A DNA stretch of 64,000 bases from Cellvibrio mixtus subsp. mixtus J3-8. Its GTDB lineage: Bacteria; Pseudomonadota; Gammaproteobacteria; Pseudomonadales; Cellvibrionaceae. Where the stretch lies: the NCBI RefSeq assembly GCF_000766945.1, contig NZ_KN266207.1:937898-1001897 (forward strand). The letters run 5' to 3'. The notes under the pieces are model-generated. The model saw nothing but the letters and a program-made list of their open reading frames with translations. It was not told the origin of the DNA and ran no database searches. Position 1 is the first letter of the stretch. Every line of letters starts with the position of its first letter. This document shows positions 36,959 to 47,587 of the stretch, in pieces. A program made the translations under genes and the position numbers.

Positions 36959-38068
36959 TTACAACACCGCTTTGGGATAAGAGCCGAGTAATTTCAAATC
37001 GGCACAGCGGGACGCCACTTCTTTCATCACGGCATTAATCAATGGATCATCCACATGACCAACAAAATCGATGAAAAATACATACGTCCAGGCACCGGTA
37101 CGTGATGGGCGGGTTTCCACACGCGTGAGATCAATGTTGTGGCGATGGAATGGCTCGAGCAAATTATGCAGAGCACCCGGCTCATTGCGCATAGCGACAA
37201 CAATTGATGTTTTATCTACGCCGCTTTGCGGGACCGCTTGCTGGCCGATAATCAAAAAACGTGTGGAGTTATCAGGCTGGTCTTCAATTTTTTCGGCAAT
37301 CATTTTCAAGCCGTACAATTCCGCCGCCATGGAACCCGCAATAGCAGCTGCATTCCACTCGCCTTTCAAACGCTTTGCCGCTTCCGCATTACTGCTCACC
37401 GCAATACGTTCAGCTTTTGGATAATGTGCATCCAGCCACTTACGGCATTGAGCCAGCGACTGCGAGTGTGAATAAATGCGGCTGATGCTACTCACATTGG
37501 TCACATCAGATACCATCAAATTGTGATGGATACGCAATTCCACTTCGCCACAGATTTTAAGGTTGGAGCCCATAAAATTATCAAGGGTGTGGTTAACCAC
37601 GCCCTCGGTAGAATTCTCTACCGGCACAACGCCGTAGTTGACACCACCGGCTTCCACTTCACGGAATACTTCGTCAATGGCAGAGAACGGTATGACCACC
37701 GCGGAGTGACCAAAATGCTTTAACGACGCTTGCTGGGTGAATGTCCCCTCAGGGCCGAGGTAAGCGACCTTGATCGGATTTTCCAACGCCAGGCACGCCG
37801 ACATAATTTCGCGAAACAAGCGCGCAACTTCTTCGTTGCTCAATGGGCCAGTATTGTTTTCCATCGCTTTACGCAAAACCTGGGCTTCGCGTTCCGGGCG
37901 ATAAAAAAGAATACTGGCATCGGCGGGAAGATTGGCCTTTTTAACTTCAGCAACTTCCTGGGCGCAAGATGCACGCGCCGAGATCAACCGGCCGATCTCG
38001 TCATCAATTGCGTCAATTTTATTGCGCAACTCCAGTAATTTTTCTGCTTCCGTTTTTTCAGATGACAT
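36959..38068 (-). CDS. pheA: Bifunctional chorismate mutase / prephenate dehydratase (P-protein)
   Basis: The 369-residue protein has an AroQ chorismate mutase domain (about 10-95: LLELRNKIDAIDDEIGRLI), a dehydratase domain (KVAYLGPEGTFTQQAS, PVENSTEGVVNHTLDN, NSTRFLIIG) and a C-terminal ACT domain for phenylalanine feedback (ALHNLLEPF, ETRPSR). It commits chorismate to phenylalanine. The start at 38068 has GCGAGG upstream; an ATG at 38107 would overlap the gyrA end by 20 bases and adds an unrelated leader. The usual serC between gyrA and pheA is absent. Confidence 0.95.
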   Translation of the reverse strand: MSSEKTEAEKLLELRNKIDAIDDEIGRLISARASCAQEVAEVKKANLPADASILFYRPEREAQVLRKAMENNTGPLSNEEVARLFREIMSACLALENPIKVAYLGPEGTFTQQASLKHFGHSAVVIPFSAIDEVFREVEAGGVNYGVVPVENSTEGVVNHTLDNFMGSNLKICGEVELRIHHNLMVSDVTNVSSISRIYSHSQSLAQCRKWLDAHYPKAERIAVSSNAEAAKRLKGEWNAAAIAGSMAAELYGLKMIAEKIEDQPDNSTRFLIIGQQAVPQSGVDKTSIVVAMRNEPGALHNLLEPFHRHNIDLTRVETRPSRTGAWTYVFFIDFVGHVDDPLINAVMKEVASRCADLKLLGSYPKAVL

Positions 38069-38087
38069 GAATAATCGCCTCGCTTGA

Positions 38088-40727
38088 TTACTCGTCTGAA
38101 GAGTCATCGCCAGCAGAATCTTCTGCGGCTACATCATCTGGCAACTCTTCAACGTCGCCGCCTTCGGCATTTGCCAATTCACGCTTGGCATTTTCATCTG
38201 CACTTTCTTCGATACGCTCCAGACCTTGCATGCGCTCGCCATCTTTCAGCTTGATCAAACGCACACCCTGGGTATTACGGCTAAGCACTGATACTTCATC
38301 AACACGGGTGCGAACCATGGTGCCCTGATCAGAAATCAGCATGATTTCTTCGCCATCAAATACTTGTACCGCACCTACTAACTGACCATTACGTTCAGTC
38401 GTTTGCATGCCGATGACGCCTTGTGAACCGCGCCCCTTTGCCGGGAACTCGCCGACTTCAGTGCGCTTGCCGTAACCATTTTCACTCACGGTCAGCACCT
38501 GGCCGCCCGCTAATGGAATTACCATGCTCACGACGCGCTGGCCTTCGGCCAAACGGATACCGCGAACACCGCGCGAAGTACGGCCCATTGCACGAACTTG
38601 TGATTCACGGAAACGCGCCGCTTTACCGGAGCTGGAGAACAGAATTACATCCGATGCACCGTTGGTAATTGCCGTGCCGACCAGGGTATCGCCTTCATCC
38701 AATTCAATCGCGCGCAGACCAACGCTGCGCGGACGCGCAAATTGTGTCAACGCTGTTTTCTTCACGGTACCGTTGGCGGTGGCCATGAAAATAAAATGAT
38801 CATCGTCGTAGGATTTAACCGGCAAAATCGAGGTGATATGTTCGCCCTCTTCCAGCGGCAATAAGTTCACAACCGGGCGACCGCGTGCCTGGCGCCCCGC
38901 TACCGGAATCATGTAAACCTTCAACCAGTAAACCTTACCAGCGTTGGTGAATAACAAAACAGTGTCGTGGGTGCTGGCGATCAACAGATGCTGAACATAA
39001 TCTTCGTCTTTCACTGCAGTTGCCGATTTACCCATGCCACCGCGACGCTGGGCTTGATAGTCAGCCAGTGGTTGGCTCTTCGCATAACCACCGTGGGAAA
39101 TCGTCACTACACGATCTTCTTCGTTGATTAAATCTTCAGTGGTTAAATCGAGCGTAGAAGCAATAATTTCTGTGCGCCGCGCATCGCCATAGTCAGCGAT
39201 AACTTGCGTTAATTCTTCGCGGATAACTTCCATCAAGCGCACTGCATTGCCCAGGATTTCGAGGAACTCGGCGATTTGCGCCAACTTCTCTTCGTACTCG
39301 GCCAGGATTTTGTCGTGCTCCATCCCGGTGAGGCGATGCAAACGCAAATCCAGAATTGCCTGGGCTTGTTCAGCGGACAAATAATATTTGCCATCGCGGA
39401 TTCCAAACTCAGGTCCCAAATCTTCAGGGCGGCAAGCATCTTTTCCAGCGCGCTCCACAAATGGAGTCATGGCGCTTGCATCCCAACCGCGCGCAATCAA
39501 ACCTTCTTTTGCTTCGGCGGGCGACGATGAGCGTTTGATCAAATCAATCACTTCATCAATGCTGGAAATTGCCACCGCCCAACCTTCCAGGATATGGCCG
39601 CGCTCACGTGCCTTGCGCAGCAAATAAACGGTACGGCGGGTAACCACTTCACGGCGGTGCTTGATAAAAGCAACCAGCAACTCTTTCAGATTCAGAATTT
39701 TTGGTTGGCCATCATCCAGCGCGACAATGTTTACGCCAAAGGTTGTTTGCAATTGCGTTTGTGCAAACAAGTTGTTCAGCAGTACATCGCCGGATTCGGT
39801 TTTCTTAACTTCAATAACGATGCGCATACCGTCTTTGTCAGACTCATCGCGCAACTCGCTAATGCCTTCAATTTTCTTTTCTTTAACCAGCTCGGCAATG
39901 CGCTCAATCAACCGGGCCTTGTTAACCTGATATGGAATTTCAGTGACGATAATGGTTTCGCGGCCGGACTTATCATCGCGTTCAATTTCCGCTTTCGCAC
40001 GCATCACCACGCGACCGCGGCCAGTGCGATAAGCTTCAACAATACCTGCGCGACCGTTGATGATTGCGCCTGTTGGGAAATCGGGGCCTGGAATAAATTC
40101 CATCAGTTCATCAATAGTAACGTCCGGGTTATCGACCACCGCCAAACAACCCTGCACGACTTCTTTCAGGTTGTGCGGTGGAATATTGGTCGCCATACCC
40201 ACGGCGATACCAGAAGAACCATTGATCAATAAATTGGGGATACGGGTTGGCAAAACTGCCGGGATTTGTTCGGTGCCGTCATAGTTGGGCACGAAATCGA
40301 CAGTTTCTTTATCCAGATCGGCCAGCAAATCGTGGGCGATCTTGGCCATACGGATTTCGGTATAACGCATGGCTGCCGCGTTATCGCCGTCAATCGAACC
40401 GAAGTTACCTTGACCATCTACCAGCATGTAACGTAACGAGAATGGCTGGGCCATACGAACGATAGTGTCGTACACCGCCGAATCGCCGTGGGGATGGTAT
40501 TTACCGATTACGTCACCCACCACACGGGCAGATTTTTTGTAAGGCTTGTTCCAATCGTTGTTCAGTTCGCTCATCGCGAACAACACACGACGGTGCACAG
40601 GTTTCAAGCCATCGCGCACATCGGGCAAGGCGCGGCCAACGATAACGCTCATGGCGTAATCGAGGTAGGACTGCTTGAGTTCGTCTTCAATACTGACCGG
40701 TGATATTTCTTTGGCGAATTCGACCAT
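38088..40727 (-). CDS. gyrA: DNA gyrase subunit A
   Basis: The 879-residue breakage-reunion subunit has the catalytic Tyr122 in [11 protein letters not shown], in E. coli numbering, because the N-termini align without gaps. The quinolone-determining region is wild type: [13 protein letters not shown] with Ser83 and Asp87. The C-terminal beta-pinwheel carries the GyrA box ([10 protein letters not shown]), followed by an acidic tail. It introduces negative supercoils with GyrB. AAGGA lies upstream of the ATG. It heads the gyrA-pheA-tyrA gene string. Confidence 0.98.
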   Translation of the reverse strand: MVEFAKEISPVSIEDELKQSYLDYAMSVIVGRALPDVRDGLKPVHRRVLFAMSELNNDWNKPYKKSARVVGDVIGKYHPHGDSAVYDTIVRMAQPFSLRYMLVDGQGNFGSIDGDNAAAMRYTEIRMAKIAHDLLADLDKETVDFVPNYDGTEQIPAVLPTRIPNLLINGSSGIAVGMATNIPPHNLKEVVQGCLAVVDNPDVTIDELMEFIPGPDFPTGAIINGRAGIVEAYRTGRGRVVMRAKAEIERDDKSGRETIIVTEIPYQVNKARLIERIAELVKEKKIEGISELRDESDKDGMRIVIEVKKTESGDVLLNNLFAQTQLQTTFGVNIVALDDGQPKILNLKELLVAFIKHRREVVTRRTVYLLRKARERGHILEGWAVAISSIDEVIDLIKRSSSPAEAKEGLIARGWDASAMTPFVERAGKDACRPEDLGPEFGIRDGKYYLSAEQAQAILDLRLHRLTGMEHDKILAEYEEKLAQIAEFLEILGNAVRLMEVIREELTQVIADYGDARRTEIIASTLDLTTEDLINEEDRVVTISHGGYAKSQPLADYQAQRRGGMGKSATAVKDEDYVQHLLIASTHDTVLLFTNAGKVYWLKVYMIPVAGRQARGRPVVNLLPLEEGEHITSILPVKSYDDDHFIFMATANGTVKKTALTQFARPRSVGLRAIELDEGDTLVGTAITNGASDVILFSSSGKAARFRESQVRAMGRTSRGVRGIRLAEGQRVVSMVIPLAGGQVLTVSENGYGKRTEVGEFPAKGRGSQGVIGMQTTERNGQLVGAVQVFDGEEIMLISDQGTMVRTRVDEVSVLSRNTQGVRLIKLKDGERMQGLERIEESADENAKRELANAEGGDVEELPDDVAAEDSAGDDSSDE

Positions 40728-41064
40728 GGGAATACAGCTTTCCTTTTTTATTAAGGCTTCGGCTAGTCTTATGTTGGTTAGTTAAAATTGGCGGTATCGA
40801 TTGGCAGCTATTGCGCAAAAAGCGCCGTAACTGGGCATAAATCGATTAGAGGCAAAAACAGCTACCCCAGTAGCGGGTTGGCTAAAAATGCGTCTGAGGC
40901 ACAATTCAGGGGCGCGATGGTACCATAAAATCCGGTGGTTATGCAGATAGGGAATCAATTCTCATCATCAAAATCACAATCCGTGAAATACCCAAATCGG
41001 GCATGGCCGAAGCCTGTCATTCCAGTATACTGTCCGCCCCTGCTTTTCATCCTGACTGCTCATT
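40728..41064. other. Divergent intergenic region between gyrA and mtaD
   Basis: This 337-bp region has no convincing ORF. TATACT near 41026-41031 on the plus strand is a good -10 for mtaD but lacks a -35. A GGTACC-centred sequence near 40918 could be a gyrA -10 region, also without a clear -35. No terminator is expected or seen. Confidence 0.4.
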
Positions 41065-42393
41065 ATGTCTACTACCCTGCCTGATATTGATTTACTGATA
41101 AAAGCGCGCTGGATAATCCCGGTAATTCCCGAAAACCGGATACTGGAAAATTGTGCCCTGGCAATCCATCAGGGGAAAATACTGGCGATCATTCCCGCCG
41201 AAGGGGCCGAGCAGCGCTACCACGCGCGCGAAATCATTAACCTGGGCAGCCACGCGGTGATCCCCGGATTAGTAAATGCCCACGGCCACGCGGCGATGAG
41301 CTTGCTGCGCGGTTATGCCGATGATCATCCACTGCACACCTGGCTCAACGATCACATCTGGCCCGCCGAAGGCCGCTGGGTAAGCGAGGATTTTGTGCGC
41401 GACGGCACTGACCTGGCCATCGCCGAAATGATCAAGACCGGTACCACCTGTTTTGCCGATATGTATTTTTACCCCGAGCAAGCGGCACAAGCCTGTCTGG
41501 ATGCCAGTATTCGCTGCCAATTGGCCTTCCCGATCCTGGATTTTCCGACCGCCTGGGGCCTGGGTCCGGACGAATACCTGAGCAAGGGATTAAGCCTGCA
41601 CGATACATTTCGCGGCAATCATTTAATCAATATCGCATTTGGCCCGCATGCACCTTACACCGTATCCAATGCGCCCTTGCAAAAGATCGCCGTATTAGCC
41701 CATGAAATGGATATGCCCATCCATATTCACCTGCATGAAACGGCACAGGAAGTTAGCGACTCCATCAAGCAATACGGTTGCAGACCCAGCCAGCGCCTGA
41801 TGGATCTGGGTTTGCTCTCACCGCTTACACAAACCGTACACATGACCCAAATTGATGACAGCGATATACATCTGCTCCAGACTAGCGGTGCGCATGTTAT
41901 CCATTGCCCGGAATCCAATTTAAAACTGGCGAGCGGATTTTGCCCGGTTGATCGCCTGATAAAAGCAGGCGTCAATGTTGCGATAGGCACCGATGGCGCC
42001 GCCAGCAATAACGATCTGGATTTATTCAGCGAAGTTAAAACCGCGGCGCTGCTCGCCAAAGCCGTTGCCGGGGATGCCACAGCGCTGGGCGCCCATACTG
42101 CGTTGCGGATGGCCACCCTTAATGGAGCCAAAGCGCTCGGCCTGGAGGAATATATCGGCAGCCTGGAAATTGGCAAAGCGGCTGATATTACCGCCATCGA
42201 TTTGGGCGAACTCGCGATGCAACCGGTTTACAATCCCGCATCGCAACTCGTTTACACCCATTCAGGGCAAGCGGTAACCCATGTCTGGGTAGAAGGAAAA
42301 TGTTTGCTCAAAAATCGCGAATTACAAACGCTGAATGAGCGCGAAATTTTAGGCAAAGCCAATTGGTGGCGGAAACAAATTGCCACCCATTAA
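41065..42393 (+). CDS. mtaD: 5-methylthioadenosine/S-adenosylhomocysteine deaminase
   Basis: The 442-residue amidohydrolase has the metal-binding [47 protein letters not shown] and the catalytic Asp in [14 protein letters not shown]. It belongs to the TRZ/ATZ group; Pseudomonas PA3170 in the same gene order deaminates methylthioadenosine and S-adenosylhomocysteine. It probably recycles SAM by-products, which fits the adjacent methyltransferase gene ubiG. No Shine-Dalgarno is evident before the ATG. Confidence 0.9.
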   Translation: MSTTLPDIDLLIKARWIIPVIPENRILENCALAIHQGKILAIIPAEGAEQRYHAREIINLGSHAVIPGLVNAHGHAAMSLLRGYADDHPLHTWLNDHIWPAEGRWVSEDFVRDGTDLAIAEMIKTGTTCFADMYFYPEQAAQACLDASIRCQLAFPILDFPTAWGLGPDEYLSKGLSLHDTFRGNHLINIAFGPHAPYTVSNAPLQKIAVLAHEMDMPIHIHLHETAQEVSDSIKQYGCRPSQRLMDLGLLSPLTQTVHMTQIDDSDIHLLQTSGAHVIHCPESNLKLASGFCPVDRLIKAGVNVAIGTDGAASNNDLDLFSEVKTAALLAKAVAGDATALGAHTALRMATLNGAKALGLEEYIGSLEIGKAADITAIDLGELAMQPVYNPASQLVYTHSGQAVTHVWVEGKCLLKNRELQTLNEREILGKANWWRKQIATH

Positions 42394-42413
42394 ATTCAAC
42401 AGAGATACAGATT

Positions 42414-43118
42414 ATGGCCAATGTCGATACCGCCGAAATAGCAAAATTTGAAGCACTCGCCAGCCGCTGGTGGGACAAAAACAGTGAATTCAAACCACTG
42501 CATGACATTAACCCGTTGCGCGCCAATTTTATCGATCAACGCTCACCGGTCGCACAAAAAAAATTAATCGATGTGGGATGCGGCGGTGGCATCCTGGCCG
42601 AATCACTCGCACTGCGCGGTGCAGAGGTTACCGGCATCGATATGGGCGAAGCGCCGCTGTCAGTGGCGCGCTTGCATGCACTGGAAACCGGCGTCGCACT
42701 CACTTACGAGCAAATAACCGCTGAAGATAAAGCCGCACAAATGCCCGGTGCATTTGATGTAGTAACCTGCATGGAAATGCTGGAGCACGTTCCTGATCCC
42801 TCGTCTGTAGTAAAAGCCTGCGCACAATTGGTGAAGGACGGTGGCGATGTGTATTTTTCCACCATCAATCGCAACCCCAAAGCCTATGCGTTTGCCATTC
42901 TCGGTGCTGAATATATTTTAAAACTCTTACCCAAAGGCACGCACGAATACAGCAAATTTATTCGTCCTTCTGAATTAGCCCAATGGTTGCGCGCTGCGGG
43001 ATTGGAACTGCAAGAAATTACCGGTATGACTTACAACCCGCTCACCAAACACTACAAGCTCGATGCCAACGATGTGAGTGTCAATTATTTGATCCACGCT
43101 AAAAAGGTTGTTGAATAA
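42414..43118 (+). CDS. ubiG: Ubiquinone biosynthesis O-methyltransferase UbiG
   Basis: UbiG performs both O-methylations in ubiquinone synthesis at the membrane surface. The 234-residue protein has [29 protein letters not shown] (split over residues 11-39), the SAM loop [26 protein letters not shown] and [19 protein letters not shown]. The ATG at 42414 gives the family length; an upstream in-frame start at 42363 lies inside mtaD. Its last base overlaps mupP. Confidence 0.96.
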   Translation: MANVDTAEIAKFEALASRWWDKNSEFKPLHDINPLRANFIDQRSPVAQKKLIDVGCGGGILAESLALRGAEVTGIDMGEAPLSVARLHALETGVALTYEQITAEDKAAQMPGAFDVVTCMEMLEHVPDPSSVVKACAQLVKDGGDVYFSTINRNPKAYAFAILGAEYILKLLPKGTHEYSKFIRPSELAQWLRAAGLELQEITGMTYNPLTKHYKLDANDVSVNYLIHAKKVVE

Positions 43119-43786
43119 TGGCAAAACCGATACGCGCAGTGATGTTTGACCTCGATGGAACCCTGCTGGATACCGCACCGGATTTCATCGTTGTCGTAAA
43201 CCAATTACTGGTCGAGCAGAACCGGCCGACATTGCCAGCAGAAACGATTCGTGCCGGCGTTTCCAACGGCTCCAAAGCGCTGATTAAACTGGCGTTTGGC
43301 ATTGAAGAAAATAACGAACAATTTGAACCATTACGCCAACGTTTACTGGAATTGTATTTAGCGCACATTGCGGTATACACCAAACCTTTTCCAGGCATTT
43401 CCGCGTTGCTGGATAAACTGGCTGACAACAATATTTTGTGGGGCATCGCCACGAATAAACCGGCGACTTACACATTGCCGTTAATGGCCGCGTTGAATAT
43501 CCACCCTGCTCCGCTGAGTGTTATTTGCCCGGACCACGTATCGCGCAGCAAACCCGATCCGGAATCGTTATTCCTGGCGGGGAAACAACTCAATTGCAGC
43601 CCGCAGGAAATTATTTATATCGGTGATCACAAACGCGATATTGATTGCGGTAAGGGTGCAGGCAGTATCACGATTGCGGCAACTTATGGTTATGTGGATG
43701 AAAGCGAAGATCCCGCCAGTTGGAATGCCGATTATTACGTAAATCACGCCGATGAAATCTGGCCGATTATTGAAAAATATTTGTGA
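43118..43786 (+). CDS. mupP: N-acetylmuramic acid 6-phosphate phosphatase MupP
   Basis: The 222-residue HAD hydrolase has the nucleophile motif FDLDGTLLDT, GIATNKP, SRSKPDPESL and YIGDHKRDIDCG. In Pseudomonas the gene at this place, between ubiG and yciK, is MupP of the cell-wall recycling pathway that bypasses MurA and affects fosfomycin tolerance. Phosphoglycolate phosphatase is the alternative by homology alone; the context favours MupP. The start overlaps the ubiG stop (TAATG). Confidence 0.87.
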   Translation: MAKPIRAVMFDLDGTLLDTAPDFIVVVNQLLVEQNRPTLPAETIRAGVSNGSKALIKLAFGIEENNEQFEPLRQRLLELYLAHIAVYTKPFPGISALLDKLADNNILWGIATNKPATYTLPLMAALNIHPAPLSVICPDHVSRSKPDPESLFLAGKQLNCSPQEIIYIGDHKRDIDCGKGAGSITIAATYGYVDESEDPASWNADYYVNHADEIWPIIEKYL

Positions 43787-43796
43787 CAGGAAAACC

Positions 43797-44549
43797 ATGA
43801 CGATTCAAATCCCACAAGATTATGTAATCCATCCCGATTCGCTCGCCGATAAAATTATTCTGGTTACCGGCGCCGGTGACGGTATCGGTAAAATTGCGGC
43901 AAAGACATTTGCTGCTTGCGGTGCTACCGTGATCTTATCCGGTCGTACCATGAGCAAACTTGAGCAGGTGTATGACGAAATTGAAGCAGAGGGTTATCCC
44001 CAACCAGCGATATACCCAATCAATTTTGAAAGCGCGCAGGAAAAAGATTATGACGATATGTGTAATGCGCTTGAAGATACCTTCGGTAAATTAGACGGCA
44101 TTTTATTTAACGCCGCCGATTTGGGCGAGCGCACACCCATCTCCAATTATTCCGTTAACGCCTGGCTGCGCTGCATGCAAATTAACGTCAACGCACCTTT
44201 CATGTTAACCCAGGCATTATTGCCACTGCTCGAACGTGCGGATAATGCCAGCATTCTGTTCACGAGCTCCAGCGTTGCGTTTAAAGGCCGTGCATTCTGG
44301 GGCGCCTATGCGGCATCCAAAGCTGCTGCCGAAAATTTTATGCAAACACTTCATGATGAATTGGAAGGCGCAACGCGTATTCGCGCCAACAGCATCAACC
44401 CCGGCGCAACTCGCACGGCGATGCGCGCTGCTGCGTATCCCGCTGAAGATCCGGAAACGGTAAAAACACCGGATAAATTAATGCCGTCCTATGTTTATTT
44501 ATTAAGTGATGATTCGCTGGGTGTGAGCGGCCAATCATTCCACTATTGA
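43797..44549 (+). CDS. yciK: YciK family short-chain dehydrogenase
   Basis: The 250-residue SDR has the cofactor motif LVTGAGDGIGKIAA, the NAA-type NAADLG, and the catalytic Ser and Tyr-x-x-x-Lys in SSSVAFKGRAFWGAYAASKAA. It matches the YciK oxidoreductase family, whose substrate is not known. AGGA lies six bases before the ATG at 43797; an in-frame start at 43752 is inside mupP. It ends the operon at a strong terminator. Confidence 0.92.
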   Translation: MTIQIPQDYVIHPDSLADKIILVTGAGDGIGKIAAKTFAACGATVILSGRTMSKLEQVYDEIEAEGYPQPAIYPINFESAQEKDYDDMCNALEDTFGKLDGILFNAADLGERTPISNYSVNAWLRCMQINVNAPFMLTQALLPLLERADNASILFTSSSVAFKGRAFWGAYAASKAAAENFMQTLHDELEGATRIRANSINPGATRTAMRAAAYPAEDPETVKTPDKLMPSYVYLLSDDSLGVSGQSFHY

Positions 44550-44570
44550 TCAACTGTAAAACCAGCCAAT

Positions 44571-44600
44571 AAAAAAGGAGATCAAATGATCTCCTTTTTT
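44571..44600. terminator. Bidirectional terminator between yciK and the chemotaxis cluster
   Basis: AAAAAAGGAGATCA and TGATCTCCTTTTTT pair perfectly around a 2-base loop between two convergent transcription units. Confidence 0.92.
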
Positions 44601-44623
44601 ATGCAATCACAAACGCAACAATG

Positions 44624-45010
44624 TTATCGACTGGATTTTTGCATCATCTCTAATAAGGACGCTTCTGCACGCGACAAACCACAGCGTCGCGCAACTTCTT
44701 CAGCATCCATTCCCATCTTAAACATTTGTGCCGCTTGCGAATAAGGCTGGAATTCATCGTCATTGTAGTAATCGATTTTTTCCGGTTTTTTATCGCCGGA
44801 TGTTTGCAGGCGTTTTTCCATCGCCAGCAAACGTTGCCCCATTCCAACAGAACCGCTACTGGATGCAGCAACTTCTTTTGTTAAACGCTGGATTAATTTT
44901 TCAGTATCCAGCGCTTGCTGACGCAGGCGTTTAAAAGTAAAAAGCGCGACCGCAAGAGCAATCGCGCTAATCGTCAAACAAACAAGTAAACCAATTTCCA
45001 ACAATGTCAT
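44624..45010 (-). CDS. DUF2802 membrane-anchored protein of the chemotaxis cluster
   Basis: The 128-residue protein has one N-terminal membrane helix (about 4-27), a short coiled region and a C-terminal DUF2802 domain (about 78-125: YNDDEFQPYSQAAQMFKMGM, VARRCGLSRAEASLLEMM) that looks like a small helix-turn-helix. The same gene ends the polar chemotaxis cluster in Pseudomonas (next to cheW). Its function is unknown; the context suggests a link to the array or the flagellar pole. Confidence 0.85.
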   Translation of the reverse strand: MTLLEIGLLVCLTISAIALAVALFTFKRLRQQALDTEKLIQRLTKEVAASSSGSVGMGQRLLAMEKRLQTSGDKKPEKIDYYNDDEFQPYSQAAQMFKMGMDAEEVARRCGLSRAEASLLEMMQKSSR

Positions 45011-45065
45011 CGGGTTATTCCGGTGCTTTTCATATCCGTAAAAATAATTGCACGCAAATCAGCGG

Positions 45066-45551
45066 TTATACATCTTCCAACTCTGACCATTCTTCGCTGG
45101 TCAGCAACTTGTTTAAATCAATGAGAATTAATAATTCATTGTTCTTGTGGCACACACCCTGGATAAATTTCGCGCTTTCTTCGTTACCGACGTTTGGTGC
45201 CATTTCAATTTCTGACTGGCGCAAGTAAACCACTTCGGCAACGCTGTCCACCAAAATGCCAATGACGTGACGATCCGTTTCAATGATGACTATACGGGTA
45301 TTATCGGTAATTTCGCCACTGGATAAATTAAAACGGTGACGGGTATCAATAACAGTCACAACGTTGCCGCGCAAATTAATAATACCCAGCACATAAGATG
45401 GCGCACCTGGTACCGGCGCAATTTCCGAATAACGGAGCACTTCCTGCACCTGCATTACATTGATGCCATAGGTTTCACCGTCCAGGCGAAATGTCACCCA
45501 CTGCAATACCGGATCATCCGTACTCTTGTTTTTTGCTACATCAGTTGCCAT
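45066..45551 (-). CDS. cheW: Chemotaxis coupling protein CheW
   Basis: The 161-residue protein is a single CheW domain: LQWVTFRLDGETYGINVMQVQEVL, PGAPSYVLGIINLRGNVVTVID, IGILVDSVAEVV and FIQGVCHKNNELLILIDLNKLL. It couples chemoreceptors to CheA. Two ATGs lie six bases apart (45557 and 45551); the second has AGGA at a better spacing of eight, so it is preferred. It follows the parP gene in the same direction. Confidence 0.93.
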   Translation of the reverse strand: MATDVAKNKSTDDPVLQWVTFRLDGETYGINVMQVQEVLRYSEIAPVPGAPSYVLGIINLRGNVVTVIDTRHRFNLSSGEITDNTRIVIIETDRHVIGILVDSVAEVVYLRQSEIEMAPNVGNEESAKFIQGVCHKNNELLILIDLNKLLTSEEWSELEDV

Positions 45552-45650
45552 CGTCATATTCCTCTGGAGCCACCTGCTGCGGGCGGCAAATCGATAAATG
45601 TCGTTATAACTATAGCCGAGGACTTTTCCTATGCCACTTTTGCCGAAGCA

Positions 45651-46754
45651 CTAATTAAATACTTGGGCTGGAATAAAATTCTTATCCGCATCGATCAACA
45701 TTTGCCCGATACGAGGAATATCCAGTAATGCGCACATATGCTCTTTAACCGTACCGGCAAGCCATGGGCGCTTGCTGCGATCACCACGCCATTTCACATC
45801 GTCAGGCTGTAGTGTAATTGGTTGGTTTACGGAATCTACCGCCAATCCCCAAGGCACACCATCGATAGAAACGACATATTTTGCGGTCTTCACAAAAGAT
45901 TCATCGTAACGTTCCGGCATCACAAATTTTGCAGTGTTAACCGTACGGATCTTTCCGGCGGGCGTAGGTTGCAATCCCATGAACCAATCGGCCTGGCCAA
46001 ACAATGGCGTTAGCTCATCGGTCAATGGCTGGATTTGCCCGAGGGAAATCAACGGTACCGCCAAAGTTAACCCTGATACCTGGAATAGCAATACATCAAA
46101 GCGCGATTGCGCCCATTGTGGGCGACCATTTTCAAGCCACTCCAAACCTTCCAGCTGAAAATGAGTGGGCTGTAAGTGTTCTGTGGGAGTAAGCTCAATA
46201 ACCGGCGTTATTTCAGGTGCAATAGTAATTTCGGGTGTTTCAATGATCCAATCCTGAATTTCTTCCGGATTGTTGATAAAGCTGGTTTTTGTTTCTATTC
46301 GGGTTGGCACTTCTGCTGGCGTCTCTACCAGCAATTGCGTGCGGGCAGATTGCAGCAGTTTTTCCAGCTTTAGCTTTTGTTCCTGGGTTTGAACAATTTC
46401 AGGGTCAGCAAAAGAAGACTTTGATTGGGTAACTGAGCGCGGCCTGGAAGATGTTTTTGGTGGCGCTTTTGATTGTGTTTCCGCTGAAGCACGATGAGGT
46501 AACTCGGCGCGCAGGCGCGATTTTTCCGACCTTTCTGCTGGTATTTTCTCAACCGGTTTTTCAACCGTTTTTTTCGTCGGCAATGGTACTACCCGCGCCG
46601 AACCTGCGTTGGCAGCAAGCGGTGCTATCTGGGTATCCAGTGCCTCTAATGCAAAACCCAATGGATCTTCACCACCGAGCAGATCATCCAGATAACTGTT
46701 AAGTATGTCATCGGGTGACTCAATCCCGTCGCCCGATGATTGTTTAGAGCTCAC
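45651..46754 (-). CDS. parP: ParP-like CheW-domain protein for polar chemotaxis arrays
   Basis: The 367-residue protein has a long Pro/Lys/Glu-rich N-terminus (about 1-215) and a C-terminal CheW-like domain (about 218-365: FDVLLFQVSGLTLAVPLISL, FMGLQPTPAGKIRTVNTAKFV, WGLAVDSV). This matches ParP, which links the ParA-type ATPase to CheA and keeps arrays at the pole in Vibrio and Pseudomonas; the CheW-like part is its array-integration domain. The GTG start overlaps the upstream ATPase stop by four bases (GTGA). Confidence 0.82.
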   Translation of the reverse strand: MSSKQSSGDGIESPDDILNSYLDDLLGGEDPLGFALEALDTQIAPLAANAGSARVVPLPTKKTVEKPVEKIPAERSEKSRLRAELPHRASAETQSKAPPKTSSRPRSVTQSKSSFADPEIVQTQEQKLKLEKLLQSARTQLLVETPAEVPTRIETKTSFINNPEEIQDWIIETPEITIAPEITPVIELTPTEHLQPTHFQLEGLEWLENGRPQWAQSRFDVLLFQVSGLTLAVPLISLGQIQPLTDELTPLFGQADWFMGLQPTPAGKIRTVNTAKFVMPERYDESFVKTAKYVVSIDGVPWGLAVDSVNQPITLQPDDVKWRGDRSKRPWLAGTVKEHMCALLDIPRIGQMLIDADKNFIPAQVFN

Positions 46755-47587
46755 GACACTGCACCTGCCTTGCTGGCCACCAATGGAATAGTCGATGGCA
46801 CAGTTGATTCACGTTGTTTGAATTTTTTTTCCAACCAGTGCCAGAGTGATGTGTACGCCTCAACACCCCTGCTTGTCGGATCAAACAAATGGGGCGGAAT
46901 ACCTGCCTTGCTCGCGTCGCGAAAACGGGTATCCACCGGGACATGACCCGGCCATGACTGCTCGGGATAAGTATTGCGAATAGTGCGCAAACTGGTCACG
47001 GATGCCTGGGTACGACGGTCAAACATCACTGGTACTACAGTGTAATCAAGCGCCTTTTTACGAGAGCGAGACATCATATTCAGGGTATTTACCATTCGCT
47101 CCAGGCCTTTCAATGCCAGAAACTCGGTTTGTACAGGAATAACCAGATATTGACAGGCGGCCAGGGCGTTAACCATCAAAACGCCTAAAAGCGGTGGCGT
47201 ATCAATCAGAACATAATCGTAATCATCCGCCAATAACCCGAGGGCGCGACTGAGCACCAACCCCATGCCATCCTGGCCGATTGCCTGGCGCTCCAATGTG
47301 GCCAGCGCGGTGGTGGCCGGGATAACCTCAATATTTGCAAATTGTGTAGGCAACACCAACCGTTTTACTGATTGATAACCAAGTTCCTTACGTTCCTGGA
47401 ACAGCGTATAGCTACTCAACGCCTGGTTATCGGGATCGATACCAAACCAGGTTGAGAGCGAACCGTGCGGGTCTATATCCAATAGCAGTACCCGGTAGCC
47501 AGCGCTGGCGATAAGCCCGCCCAACGCCACAGTGGTAGTCGTCTTACCTACCCCGCCTTTTTGATTTGCAATTGCCAAGATCCGCAC
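46751..47587 (-). CDS. parC: ParA-family ATPase for chemotaxis array placement (ParC-like)
   Basis: The 278-residue ATPase has the deviant Walker A AIANQKGGVGKTTTTVALGG, Walker A' LLLDIDPHGSLSTWFG and the switch DYVLIDTPPLLGVL. In this context, with parP, cheW and motCD, it is the polar localisation ATPase of the chemotaxis system, not a plasmid partition protein or topoisomerase IV ParC. The GTG at 47587 with GAGG upstream gives the Pseudomonas-like N-terminus; an ATG at 47623 would add 12 residues. Confidence 0.86.
   Translation of the reverse strand: MRILAIANQKGGVGKTTTTVALGGLIASAGYRVLLLDIDPHGSLSTWFGIDPDNQALSSYTLFQERKELGYQSVKRLVLPTQFANIEVIPATTALATLERQAIGQDGMGLVLSRALGLLADDYDYVLIDTPPLLGVLMVNALAACQYLVIPVQTEFLALKGLERMVNTLNMMSRSRKKALDYTVVPVMFDRRTQASVTSLRTIRNTYPEQSWPGHVPVDTRFRDASKAGIPPHLFDPTSRGVEAYTSLWHWLEKKFKQRESTVPSTIPLVASKAGAVS

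Noticed and set aside
38088-40727. Quinolone-resistance substitutions in gyrA
   Set aside because: Ser83 and Asp87 are both present, so the classical positions are wild type.
40728-41064. Full promoters for gyrA and mtaD
   Set aside because: Only isolated -10-like hexamers were found; no -35 at proper spacing.
46751-47587. ParA gene as part of a plasmid or chromosome partition system
   Set aside because: No ParB gene or parS-like sites; it overlaps parP in a chemotaxis cluster, so array placement is the better reading.
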